Positions 44,970-52,913 of a stretch of 64,000 nucleotides of DNA are shown in pieces. Source of the stretch: Streptomyces sp. MUM 2J (GTDB lineage: Bacteria > Actinomycetota > Actinomycetes > Streptomycetales > Streptomycetaceae); NCBI RefSeq assembly GCF_022414535.1, contig NZ_JADWYM010000004.1, positions 1 through 64,000 on the forward strand, written 5' to 3'. Both the position numbers and the translations under genes were made by a program. The notes under the pieces were generated by a model that worked only from the letters and a program-made list of their open reading frames with translations, searched no databases and had not been told where the DNA came from. Numbering within the stretch: the stretch's first letter is position 1; the number at the start of each line of letters is the position of its first letter.

Positions 44970-45667
44970 CCCTTCCGCCCGGGCCGCCGGACGCGCACCG
45001 ACAGCCGCGGTGGGCGAACGAGCCCCAGGCCGCCGACCGCGTCGCCGAGCACCAGGTCCAGGTCGGCGCGTACCTCGTCCAGGTCTCGGAAGTGCGACCT
45101 CACCTGTACGTCGGCCCGGGTGCGGCTCATCCGGACCCGTACCGACTGCACGCCGGCCACCTCCATGGCCCGGTCGCGCAGGACCAGCTCGGCGGCGGCG
45201 CGGTGCAGTCCGGCGCGTACGTCCGGGTGGGTGCGCCGCATCGGCAGCACGTCGCGCAGGCCGGGTGTGGCGGCCAGCACGATCAGCCACAGACCGAGCG
45301 CGGCGACGACACCCGCGCCGAGCAGCACCCAGGTGTCGTCGAGGGGGCGCTGCGCCAGTTGGTCGGCAAGGGTGCGGCGCCACTGCATGGCGGGCCGGCC
45401 GGCGCGGACGGAGGCGATGTCGTAGAGGAAGACGCCGGCGACGGCGAGGACGAGCAGGGCGACGATCGCCGCGGGAACGCGGCGGGCGGACCAGAATCGG
45501 CCACGCCGGCCGCGCCCTCCGCCCTGGGGCGGGGCCGCCGGGCCCGCCGGCGGGCGGAGGGCGCGGCCGGGGGCGTCGGAGGACGGGTCGGGCCCGCCGC
45601 CCTCCTCCAGGACCGGCAGCCGCTGTGTGGTGCCCTCGCGCTCGCCCTCGTCGCGGGGCTCGCTCAT
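44966..45667 (-). CDS. DUF6286-type membrane protein of the Asp23 operon
   Basis: 233 residues. Cytoplasmic Pro/Gly-rich N-terminus (about 1-60), two membrane segments (about 65-85 and 112-135), then a soluble domain (about 150-230) with QSVRVRMSRTRADVQVRSHF, resembling the Asp23/AmaP beta-alpha fold. Start at ATG 45667 overlaps the upstream stop (ATGA). It is widely found beside Asp23 genes in Streptomyces. Function unknown. Confidence 0.78.
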   Translation of the reverse strand: MSEPRDEGEREGTTQRLPVLEEGGGPDPSSDAPGRALRPPAGPAAPPQGGGRGRRGRFWSARRVPAAIVALLVLAVAGVFLYDIASVRAGRPAMQWRRTLADQLAQRPLDDTWVLLGAGVVAALGLWLIVLAATPGLRDVLPMRRTHPDVRAGLHRAAAELVLRDRAMEVAGVQSVRVRMSRTRADVQVRSHFRDLDEVRADLDLVLGDAVGGLGLVRPPRLSVRVRRPGRKG

Positions 45668-46047
45668 CGCGTCCTCCCCTGTGCCTCGCCGTAGGCCGCG
45701 GCCAGGTGCAGGCGTTCGACCTGGACGGCGACCTCCGGGACCTCCATGCCCACCAACGCGCCTACCCGCTCCGTCACATGGCGACGCACGGCACGGCAAC
45801 GGGCGCCGATGTCCGTGGGGTAGCCGAGTTCGAGGTGGACGCGGATGCGGGCCGCGTGGTGGTGCACGACGACGGTGGCGTGCGGGCGGCGGGCCTCGCC
45901 CGGCAGGGCGCCGGCCGCCTCCCGGGCCGCCTGCGCGGCGATCTTCGCGACGACCCGGTCGGCGATCCGTGTGGCGCCGCGCTCTGCGGGCGGCGGGGTG
46001 GCCGGTGCGCTTCGGAGCTCGGTGGCTCCTGTGGTCACGGCCGTCAC
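45664..46047 (-). CDS. Asp23/Gls24 envelope stress protein, second copy
   Basis: 127 residues. Asp23 core about 25-115: RIADRVVAKIAAQAAREA at the start and VHLELGYPTDIGA in the middle. Homologues polymerise beneath the membrane and respond to alkaline or envelope stress. GTG start at 46047 overlaps the DUF2273 stop by four bases. It is shorter than the Asp23 gene at 46292. Confidence 0.85.
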   Translation of the reverse strand: MTAVTTGATELRSAPATPPPAERGATRIADRVVAKIAAQAAREAAGALPGEARRPHATVVVHHHAARIRVHLELGYPTDIGARCRAVRRHVTERVGALVGMEVPEVAVQVERLHLAAAYGEAQGRTR

Positions 46048-46235
46048 CGCCGCCGGTCGTCACGCGTGCGGGTGCGGAAGAACTCTCCGGCCTCCAGATC
46101 GCCCTCCAGGAACCGGCCGACGACGAACCCGACGGCGCCCAGGGCCGCCACCAGCAGGAAGGCGCCGAAACCACCGAAGTACCCGGCGAAGCCCAGCGCC
46201 ATCCCGGCGATCAAGCCGACCGCGGCCATCCTCAT
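46044..46235 (-). CDS. DUF2273 small membrane protein
   Basis: 63 residues with two membrane segments (MAAVGLIAGMALGFAGYF and GAFLLVAALGAVGFVVG) and a basic end. The DUF2273 family is usually encoded beside Asp23 and AmaP genes, as here. Overlaps the next gene by four bases. A 56-base gap separates it from the upstream Asp23 gene. Confidence 0.8.
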   Translation of the reverse strand: MRMAAVGLIAGMALGFAGYFGGFGAFLLVAALGAVGFVVGRFLEGDLEAGEFFRTRTRDDRRR

Positions 46236-46291
46236 GGTGCGCTCCCCTCAGTCCGTCCGTGTGTCCGTACGTCCGTGCGCGGGCCCGCGTG

Positions 46292-46789
46292 TCACTGGAG
46301 CCGGGACTCCGGCTCCTCGTCCTCCTCGTCCGGGAGCTTCACGTCGCTCACGGCGATGTTGACCTCGACGACCTCCAGGCCCGTCATCCGCTCCACAGCC
46401 GCGATCACGTTCTCCCGCACGGCCCGCGCCACGTCGGAGATCGACACCCCGTAGTCGACGACGATCTCCAGGTCGAGAGCGGTCTGGACCTCGCCGACCT
46501 CGACCTTCACGCCCCGGGTGACGGCCTTGGAACCGCCGGGGACGCGGTCGCGGACGGCGCCGAAGGTGCGGGACAGGCCGCTGCCCATGGCGTGCACACC
46601 GACCACGTCCCGTGCGGCCATTCCGGCGATCTTCTCCACCACGCCGTCGGCGATGGTGGTCCGTCCACGGCCGGCGGGATCTCCGCCGCCGCGCCGCGTG
46701 GCCTGGGTCCTGCGCGTCCCGGCAGTCTCCGGCCCGTCGCTGTCCTTCTCGGGGTTCCTGGTCCTGCCCCCGGCCGTCGTGTCGGTCAT
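46292..46789 (-). CDS. Asp23/Gls24 envelope stress protein, first copy
   Basis: 165 residues. A Gly/Thr/Arg-rich N-terminus (about 1-45) precedes the Asp23 domain (about 45-150: TTIADGVVEKIAGMAARDVVG, VKVEVGEVQTALDLEIVVDYG), which ends with an acidic tail. First gene of the stress operon; AAAGGGA precedes the ATG at 46789. Divergent from the gene at 46896 with 106 bases between, where the operon promoter must lie. Confidence 0.88.
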   Translation of the reverse strand: MTDTTAGGRTRNPEKDSDGPETAGTRRTQATRRGGGDPAGRGRTTIADGVVEKIAGMAARDVVGVHAMGSGLSRTFGAVRDRVPGGSKAVTRGVKVEVGEVQTALDLEIVVDYGVSISDVARAVRENVIAAVERMTGLEVVEVNIAVSDVKLPDEEDEEPESRLQ

Positions 46790-46895
46790 CGCCGTACGTC
46801 CCTTTCGGTCGTCGTCCTTCGACCATGTGGTGTTCCTCCGACCACCGTAAGGGCGGTTGCCCGATCGCGCCTCGGACATGCGGCAGGCTGGAGCA

Positions 46896-47603
46896 ATGAC
46901 GGCACAGCAGTGGACACAGCACATACGGCACCGGCTGGCGCTGGGCAGGCTGGTGCCTCTGGGCGGTCCGCGGGACGGCTCGTGGATCGCGGAGCGGGCG
47001 GCCGGGGCGGTGCTGCGGCGCGCCGCCGCCGACGTGCCGGGAGTGCGGCTGGGCGGGCTGCGCATCGCGCTCGCCGACCCGGAGGGGGCGGCGGTGCCCG
47101 TCGTGCCACCCCCTCCGAGCGCGCTGCCGCCCGGCGCCCTGCGGGTGTCCGCGGAGCTGTCGGCGACGGCGGCCGAGCCGCTGCCCGTGGCCACGGGCCG
47201 CCTGCGCGCGGCGCTGGGGCGAGCGGCGCGGGACCTCGGTCTGGAGGTCACGGAGGTGGATCTGCGGGTGACGGCACTGCTGGAGGAGGAGCCCGCACCG
47301 GAGACGGTGCGGGTGCCCCCGCCGGAGCCGGCCGCGGAGAGCACCGGGCCCGACGAGGCGCGCGCCGCCCGGGCGGCCCGGTCCGTCGCGGGCGTGGCGG
47401 CGCTGACCGGTGTGCTGGGGCACGCGGTGCACGTGCAGGAGGAGGCCCGGCCGGACACGCTGCCGAGGAGGTACGTCCGGGTGGAGATCGCCGTGGGCGC
47501 GGGCCACCGGGCCGTGGAGGTGGCACGGGAGGCCCGCGCGGCGGTGTCCGCGGCCTGGGAGGATCACCCGATCGTGGCCGTGCTGGTGACGGCGGTCGGC
47601 TGA
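46896..47603 (+). CDS. Divergent protein with two Asp23-like halves
   Basis: 235 residues. Both halves contain patterns that resemble Asp23: SWIAERAAGAVLRRAAADVPGVRLG then RVSAELSAT in the first half, and ARAARSVAGVAALTGVLGHAVHV then YVRVEIAVGAGHRAVEVAREA in the second. No membrane segment. It is divergently encoded from the Asp23 operon and probably belongs to the same system. ATG at 46896 follows a TGGAG site. Function unknown. Confidence 0.7.
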   Translation: MTAQQWTQHIRHRLALGRLVPLGGPRDGSWIAERAAGAVLRRAAADVPGVRLGGLRIALADPEGAAVPVVPPPPSALPPGALRVSAELSATAAEPLPVATGRLRAALGRAARDLGLEVTEVDLRVTALLEEEPAPETVRVPPPEPAAESTGPDEARAARAARSVAGVAALTGVLGHAVHVQEEARPDTLPRRYVRVEIAVGAGHRAVEVAREARAAVSAAWEDHPIVAVLVTAVG

Positions 47604-47838
47604 CCGCGTCCCCGGCCCCGGACGTCCCGCGCCCCGCGCGTCCGCCCGTCCGGTGACGAGCGCGACGGTCCCGCACCCCTGCGGCCCCTACGGGCCTGCA
47701 CCCGCCCTCCCGGCACCGGTCCTCACACCGCGGCACAGGCCGGCGGCACCCCGTCGGCCACGGCTCCGCCCGGGTGGGATCCGTTGGCCGACGAGGCGCC
47801 CGCGCAGCACCGGAGCGGTGGCGGGCCTCAGGGGCGGA

Positions 47839-48654
47839 TCACTCGCCGAGGCCGGCCAGGTCGCGCAGGCGCCGGGCCTGCGCCTGGCGCTCGGCGGCGC
47901 GCTGCTCGTCGTAGGTGCGCCCCGCGGCGTCGCGGAGGAGGGCCTTGGTCTCGATCACGGCGTCCCGCGGTGCGGCCAGCAGGGCGGCGGCGAGGTCCGC
48001 GACCGCGCCGCCGAGTTCGTCGGTGGGCACGGCGAGGTTGGCCAGGCCGGAGGCGACCGCCTCCTCGGCCGTGACGAACCGCCCGGTGGCGCAGATCTCC
48101 AGCGCGCGGGCGTATCCGACGAGGCCGACCAACGGGTGCGTACCGGTGAGGTCCGGAACGAGCCCGAGGCTGGTCTCGCGCATGGCGAACTGCACATCGT
48201 CGGCGACGACGCGCAGGTCGCAGGCGAGGGCGAGCTGGAAGCCCGCCCCGATGGCATGTCCCTGTACGGCGGCGATGGAGACGAGGTCGCTCCGCCGCCA
48301 CCATGTGAAGGCCTCCTGGAAGGAGGCGATCGCCGCGTCCAGGTGGGCGTCGCTGCTGCGTGCGAGGTCGATGAACGACGGCTCGCCCTCGATCCCCTCG
48401 GGCGTGAACATCTGCCGGTCCAGGCCCGCGGAGAAGGACATGCCCTCGCCGCGCAGCACGGCGACGCGGACGGAGCCCGGCAGCAGCTGCCCGGCCTCGA
48501 CGAGCGCCCGCCACATGGCGGGGCTCTGCGCGTTGCGCTTGGCCGGGTTGGTCAGCGTCACCGTGGCGATGGCGTCGTCGACGGTGAGCCGTACGCCGTC
48601 CTTGTCGAGCAGGGGAACGAGGTGTTCCGTGTCGGGCTGGGCGGACGAAGCCAT
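47839..48654 (-). CDS. Enoyl-CoA hydratase/isomerase family protein
   Basis: 271 residues of the crotonase superfamily: AVLRGEGMSFSAGLD near residue 65, GHAIGAGFQLALACDLRV near 132 (oxyanion hole Gly), and SLGLVPDLTGTHPLVGLVG near 162. The Glu found in true hydratases at the second site is replaced by DLT, so the exact reaction is uncertain. No fatty-acid degradation neighbours. The 235 bases between it and the gene at 46896 hold no other gene. Confidence 0.85.
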   Translation of the reverse strand: MASSAQPDTEHLVPLLDKDGVRLTVDDAIATVTLTNPAKRNAQSPAMWRALVEAGQLLPGSVRVAVLRGEGMSFSAGLDRQMFTPEGIEGEPSFIDLARSSDAHLDAAIASFQEAFTWWRRSDLVSIAAVQGHAIGAGFQLALACDLRVVADDVQFAMRETSLGLVPDLTGTHPLVGLVGYARALEICATGRFVTAEEAVASGLANLAVPTDELGGAVADLAAALLAAPRDAVIETKALLRDAAGRTYDEQRAAERQAQARRLRDLAGLGE

Positions 48655-48699
48655 GGCATGCCTCCGGTGGGTGCGGTCAGCTAAGTGACTGCACAGTAA

Positions 48700-48760
48700 C
48701 CACCCGGCCGAGCTGGGTGAACCCCAGCCCCCCGTCCATGGGGGGAGACCGGCCGGGTGG
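48700..48760 (-). terminator. Three-way-junction hairpin behind gbn
   Basis: An 11-bp outer stem (48700-48710 with 48750-48760) encloses two inner hairpins (48712-48717 with 48723-48728, and 48729-48733 with 48741-48745). It lies 33 bases past the gbn stop and ahead of the enoyl-CoA hydratase gene on the same strand. Most simply it is the gbn terminator. Confidence 0.55.
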
Positions 48761-48792
48761 CCACCATCGAGGCCGATGGGCCGCCCGGGGAA

Positions 48793-49014
48793 TCAGGCCG
48801 TCTGGGCCTTCTTGCCCCGCGTCGCCCCGCCACGCCCTCGGAGCGTGACACCCGACTCACTGAGCATGCGGTGCACAAAGCCATACGAGCGGCCGGTCTC
48901 CTCGGCCAACGCCCGGATGCTCGCACCGGCGTCGTACTTCTTCTTCAGGTCTGCCGCGAGCTTGTCGCGCGCGGCGCCGGTCACCCGGCTGCCCTTCTTC
49001 AGAGTCTCGGCCAC
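48793..49014 (-). CDS. gbn: Gbn-type nucleoid-associated protein (GATC-binding)
   Basis: 73 residues, basic and with a single helix-turn-helix: KLAADLKKKYDAGASIRALA then GRSYGFVHRMLSESGVTLRG. It is identical in plan to the S. coelicolor protein SCO1839 (Gbn), a small nucleoid-associated protein reported to prefer GATC-containing sites and to affect sporulation and antibiotic output; this identification is from recall. GTG at 49014 is chosen because GAGGAGG lies 7 bases upstream; an earlier ATG at 49026 would overlap it. Upstream DNA is rich in GATC. Confidence 0.85.
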   Translation of the reverse strand: MAETLKKGSRVTGAARDKLAADLKKKYDAGASIRALAEETGRSYGFVHRMLSESGVTLRGRGGATRGKKAQTA

Positions 49015-49053
49015 CCGTGCCTCCTCATGGGAAGTGCGCTCTGGTCTCCTCAT

Positions 49054-49351
49054 GATCACCCCTCCGGGGCCCGATGGCCACCCATTCGGCAAGGTCCGTG
49101 CGAGAGGGATTTGACGACAGGAGCGCATCCCCACAATCGGAACCTGTGATTCCTGACACTGGTGTGCGCACCGCTGAACGGGGGCTTCCGCGAAGTGGCA
49201 GGTCAGAGCAGTACGACGGCCGGGCCCCCGGAAGCGGGGAACCCGGCCGCATAGTGCGTGCAGGACACACCTTGGTACGAGGAGATCTCACACAGATGAT
49301 GGATCACAGATGGGCCGAATGATCCATACACAGTGGATCACTCATTCGATC
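49054..49351. promoter_or_regulatory. Gap with six GATC sites, including a cluster of five
   Basis: This 296-base gap between gbn and the ABC-F gene contains no convincing ORF. GATC occurs at 49054, 49284, 49302, 49321, 49336 and 49348; the last five fall within 68 bases. The first lies 40 bases upstream of the gbn start. They are candidate sites for the GATC-binding product of gbn. Confidence 0.5.
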
Positions 49352-50948
49352 AAGCCAGGGCGACGAGATCCGCGTAGTCCGCACCCCACAGGTCCTCGAC
49401 ACCGTCCGGCAGCAGGATGATCCGCTCCGGCTGCAGCGCCTCGACGGCGCCCTCGTCGTGGGTCACCAGGACGACGGCACCCTTGTAGGTGCGCAGCGCA
49501 CCGAGGATCTCCTCGCGGCTGGCCGGGTCGAGGTTGTTGGTCGGCTCGTCCAGCAGCAGTACGTTCGCCGAGGAGACCACCAGCGTGGCCAGCGCGAGGC
49601 GGGTCTTCTCGCCGCCGGAGAGGACGCCCGCCGGCTTGTCGACGTCGTCGCCGGAGAACAGGAACGAGCCGAGCACCTTGCGCACCTCGACGAGGTCCAT
49701 GTCGGGGGCGGCGGAGCGCATGTTCTCCAGGACCGTCCGGTCCGGATCCAGGGTCTCGTGCTCCTGCGCGTAGTAGCCGGCCTTGAAGCCGTGGCCGGGG
49801 ATCACCGCGCCGGTGTCGGGCTGCTCGACCCCCGCGAGGAGCCGGAGCAGGGTCGTCTTGCCGGCGCCGTTGAGGCCGAGGATGACGACCCGCGAGCCCT
49901 TGTCGACGGCCAGGTCGACGTCGGTGAAGATCTCCAGGGAGCCGTACGACTTCGACAGGCCCTCCGCGGTCAGCGGGGTCTTGCCGCAGGGCGCGGGCTC
50001 GGGGAAGCGGAGCCGGGCCACCTTGTCCTGCTGACGGACCTCGTCGAGACCGGCGAGGAGCCGCTCCGCGCGGCGGGCCATGTTCTGCGCGGCAACCGTC
50101 TTGGTGGCCTTCGCCCGCATCTTGTCGGCCTGGGCGTTGAGCGCGGCGGCCTTCTTCTCGGCGTTGGCACGCTCGCGCCTGCGGCGCTTCTCGTCGGCCT
50201 CGCGCTGCTGCTGGTACAGCTTCCAGCCCATGTTGTAGATGTCGATCGCGGCGCGGTTGGCGTCCAGGTAGAAGACCTTGTTGACGACCGTCTCCACCAG
50301 GTCGACGTCGTGGGAGATCACGACGAAGCCGCCGCGGTAGGTCTTGAGGTAGTCACGCAGCCAGATGATCGAATCGGCGTCGAGGTGGTTGGTCGGCTCG
50401 TCCAGCAGCAGTGTGTCCGCGTCGGAGAAAAGGATGCGGGCGAGTTCGATCCGGCGCCGCTGACCGCCGGAGAGGGTGTGCAGCGGCTGGCCGAGCACCC
50501 GGTCGGGCAGGTTGAGCGCGGCGGCGATGGTGGCGGCCTCGGCCTCGGCCGCGTACCCGCCCTTGGTGAGGAACTCCGTCTCCTGGCGCTCGTACTGCCT
50601 GAGCGCCTTCTCCCGGGTGCTGCCCTGGCCGGTGGCGATGCGCTGCTCGTTCTCACGCATCTTGCGGATCAGCACGTCGAGGCCGCGGGCGGACAGGATG
50701 CGGTCGCGGGCGAGGACGTCGAGGTCGCCGGTGCGCGGGTCCTGCGGGAGGTAGCCGACCTCACCGGACCGGGTGATGGCGCCGGCGGCGGGGATGCCCT
50801 CACCCGCGAGGCACTTGGTCAGCGTGGTCTTGCCGGCGCCGTTGCGGCCGACCAGACCGATGCGGTCGCCCTTGGCGACGCGGAAGGAGGCGTTCTCGAT
50901 GAGGATGCGGGCACCGGCGCGCAGCTCGATACCGGAGGCGGAGATCAC
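49350..50948 (-). CDS. ABC-F family ribosome-associated ATPase
   Basis: 532 residues with two ATPase domains and no membrane segments. Walker A: GRNGAGKTTLTK near residue 35 and GLNGAGKTTLLR near 350. Signature: LSGGQRRR and LSGGEKTR. Walker B: LLLDEPTNHLD and LLLDEPTNNLD. The linker (about 245-300) is Lys/Arg/Ala-rich and helical. ABC-F proteins act on stalled or initiating ribosomes; some give antibiotic resistance, but a housekeeping role is likelier here. GTG at 50948 follows CTGGAG. Confidence 0.9.
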   Translation of the reverse strand: MISASGIELRAGARILIENASFRVAKGDRIGLVGRNGAGKTTLTKCLAGEGIPAAGAITRSGEVGYLPQDPRTGDLDVLARDRILSARGLDVLIRKMRENEQRIATGQGSTREKALRQYERQETEFLTKGGYAAEAEAATIAAALNLPDRVLGQPLHTLSGGQRRRIELARILFSDADTLLLDEPTNHLDADSIIWLRDYLKTYRGGFVVISHDVDLVETVVNKVFYLDANRAAIDIYNMGWKLYQQQREADEKRRRRERANAEKKAAALNAQADKMRAKATKTVAAQNMARRAERLLAGLDEVRQQDKVARLRFPEPAPCGKTPLTAEGLSKSYGSLEIFTDVDLAVDKGSRVVILGLNGAGKTTLLRLLAGVEQPDTGAVIPGHGFKAGYYAQEHETLDPDRTVLENMRSAAPDMDLVEVRKVLGSFLFSGDDVDKPAGVLSGGEKTRLALATLVVSSANVLLLDEPTNNLDPASREEILGALRTYKGAVVLVTHDEGAVEALQPERIILLPDGVEDLWGADYADLVALA

Positions 50949-51123
50949 GGACAGACTCCAGGGCGATGAGGGGTGGCGGGTGGGCGGCTGAGGACGTTCC
51001 CGCCGTCTAGTGCGCGAGGAGAATGGCCATGCGGCCAGTCTAACGGGGCGGTGCAACCGGTTTTCCCGCGTACCTGTGTTCGGTTCGTCTCCTCCGTTCG
51101 GGTGGGCGCCGGCGCCCCGCGTG

Positions 51124-51145
51124 CCCCGGGACGTACGTCCCGGGG
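51124..51145 (-). terminator. 22-base perfect palindrome
   Basis: An unbroken 11+11 palindrome (51124-51145) sits 14 bases past the stop of the gene at 51159, in a terminator position. It contains ACGTACGT at its centre. Confidence 0.5.
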
Positions 51146-51158
51146 ACACCCGCCTGAC

Positions 51159-52685
51159 TCACCCTCCCGTGTGCACCTGGAAGGCCGCGCGCCGCACGGC
51201 CTTGGCCAGCGCCGGGTCCGGGTGTGCCGCGGCGAGCGCGACCAGCACCTGCACGGTCCGGGGGTGACCGACGGCGCGCACCTCGTTCAGCAGCGCCGGG
51301 ACGGTGGGCTGGAGCGCGGACTCCAGGTGGCGCACCAGCATCGGCGCCTCGCCGTGGTCGGCGACGGCCGCGGCGGTGTCGACCCACAGCCAGGTGGCCT
51401 CCTCCCGGGTGAGGACCTCGTGGGCGTCCTCGGGGTCGACGCCGTCGTGCTCGGCGAGCCACAGCAGGGCGTACGGCCGCAGGGGGGGCTCGCCGACGGC
51501 GGCGTGCACGTCGGGCTCGGCGGGGGCGCCGACGACGCGGAGCGCCTCGAAGGCGAGGCCGCGCAGCAGGGCGTCGTCGCCGCGGGCGGCGTCGAGGAGT
51601 TCGGTGACCGCGCTGCCGACGGGGCGGGCGGCGAGCCAGGCGCGGTACTCGGCCCGGGCCGCGTTCGGACGCAGCTGGGCGCAGCCGCGCAGCATGTCCT
51701 CGGCCGACTGCTCGATGTTGCCTGCGGGGCTCTGCGCGGCGACGCAGATCTGCTCCAGCTTGACCCAGACCGCCCAGCTGCCGAGTGGCGTGAGCGTGGC
51801 CTGTCCGTCGCCGTAGGTCAGGGCGCCGACGGCGGCGAGCGCGCCCAGCGCCCAGTCCAGCAGCGGCGCCAGCCCGGCACCGGCCGTGCCCTCCGCCACG
51901 TCGGCGACGGCGACGGGCAGGGGGGTGGCCGCCGGGGCCGGCAGCGCGGTCTCGGGCACGGGCTCCCGGTCCGCGGCGCCGGGCACGGTTGCCCCGGGCC
52001 CGGCGGCCGCGGCGAGGGCGGCCGGGGCCGCCGGGCCGGGCGGGGAGTCGTAGGGGACCTCGCAGCGCTCGGTGCGCAGTTCGGTCACCCGCTGGTGCAG
52101 CAGGTCCAGGAGTTGCTCGACGGGGACGGGTCCGGCGGACAGCTGGAGAAAGGAAAGCACCTGCGGCATGGCCGAGACGACCTCGGCGACGGCGGCGGGC
52201 TCGCGGTCGGCGGGTTCCGGGTGGGCGAGCGACCAGGCGTCGAAGAGGGCGACCCAGCCGCGCAGCACGGCGCTGTCGTCGCGGTCCCAGGCGCGCAGCC
52301 GCCAACCGGGGCGGGCGCTGTCGCCGTGCACCTCGACGAGGCCGGCCAGGCGGGCGGTGTCCCAGTCGGCGCGGACCTGAGAGGTGGTCAGCCCGATTTG
52401 CTCGGCCGCCCGTTCTGCGGTCGCGTCGGAGAGGGTGGCCTTGCCGTCGGCGGTGGCGCCGTTCCGGCCCGGGCCGAGGGCGGTGTCGGCCCAGCGGGCG
52501 ACGCGGACCGCGCCGGCCAGTCCGGAGCGTGCCATTCCGGCCAGTTCCGCGGGAGCCGGCGTGCCCTCGGGCGGGCGGGGCGCGCGGCGGCGCGGGGGCC
52601 GCTGGTTCACTGCTCTCGGGACGGCGGCCAGGGGTCGCGGGCGGACGAGTCGAAGCCTGGAGTCGCGCGGGATACGGGACGTCAC
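51159..52685 (-). CDS. Hypothetical protein, Streptomyces-type
   Basis: 508 residues, no recognised motif. Ala/Leu-rich helical patches suggest repeats (LLDAARGDDALLRGLAFEAL, VPALLNEVRAVGHPRTVQVL). A Pro/Ala-rich segment with ELPAPAATPLP-type sequence lies around 240-285. No signal peptide or membrane segment. GTG at 52685 is chosen because GGAAG lies 9-10 bases upstream; a much longer frame runs to 52886 but its extra residues look random. The 228-base gap to the hydrolase stop has no gene. Function unknown. Confidence 0.65.
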   Translation of the reverse strand: MTSRIPRDSRLRLVRPRPLAAVPRAVNQRPPRRRAPRPPEGTPAPAELAGMARSGLAGAVRVARWADTALGPGRNGATADGKATLSDATAERAAEQIGLTTSQVRADWDTARLAGLVEVHGDSARPGWRLRAWDRDDSAVLRGWVALFDAWSLAHPEPADREPAAVAEVVSAMPQVLSFLQLSAGPVPVEQLLDLLHQRVTELRTERCEVPYDSPPGPAAPAALAAAAGPGATVPGAADREPVPETALPAPAATPLPVAVADVAEGTAGAGLAPLLDWALGALAAVGALTYGDGQATLTPLGSWAVWVKLEQICVAAQSPAGNIEQSAEDMLRGCAQLRPNAARAEYRAWLAARPVGSAVTELLDAARGDDALLRGLAFEALRVVGAPAEPDVHAAVGEPPLRPYALLWLAEHDGVDPEDAHEVLTREEATWLWVDTAAAVADHGEAPMLVRHLESALQPTVPALLNEVRAVGHPRTVQVLVALAAAHPDPALAKAVRRAAFQVHTGG

Positions 52686-52913
52686 AGGTGCAGTCTTCCG
52701 GTTGACGGTCCGAAAACCCAAACGGAACGTCACGGGGGGCGACGGGGATGGCCAACGGAGACGGTCCGGAAGGATCCGGGAGGCGGGAACCGGCCAGTGG
52801 CCCGAGCATGGCCCGAACCGGTGAGGGAGGCCGGGCGGGGACGTAAGCGGAATGAGGTTGACCGGCTTGGATCCGGGTGTGGCCACGGGTCCCGAGCGGC
52901 CGTCGCGGGGTCG

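Noticed and set aside
47604..47838. Possible plus-strand gene from 47653
   Set aside because: It runs through the enoyl-CoA hydratase gene in antisense and its start is low-complexity Pro/Arg sequence.
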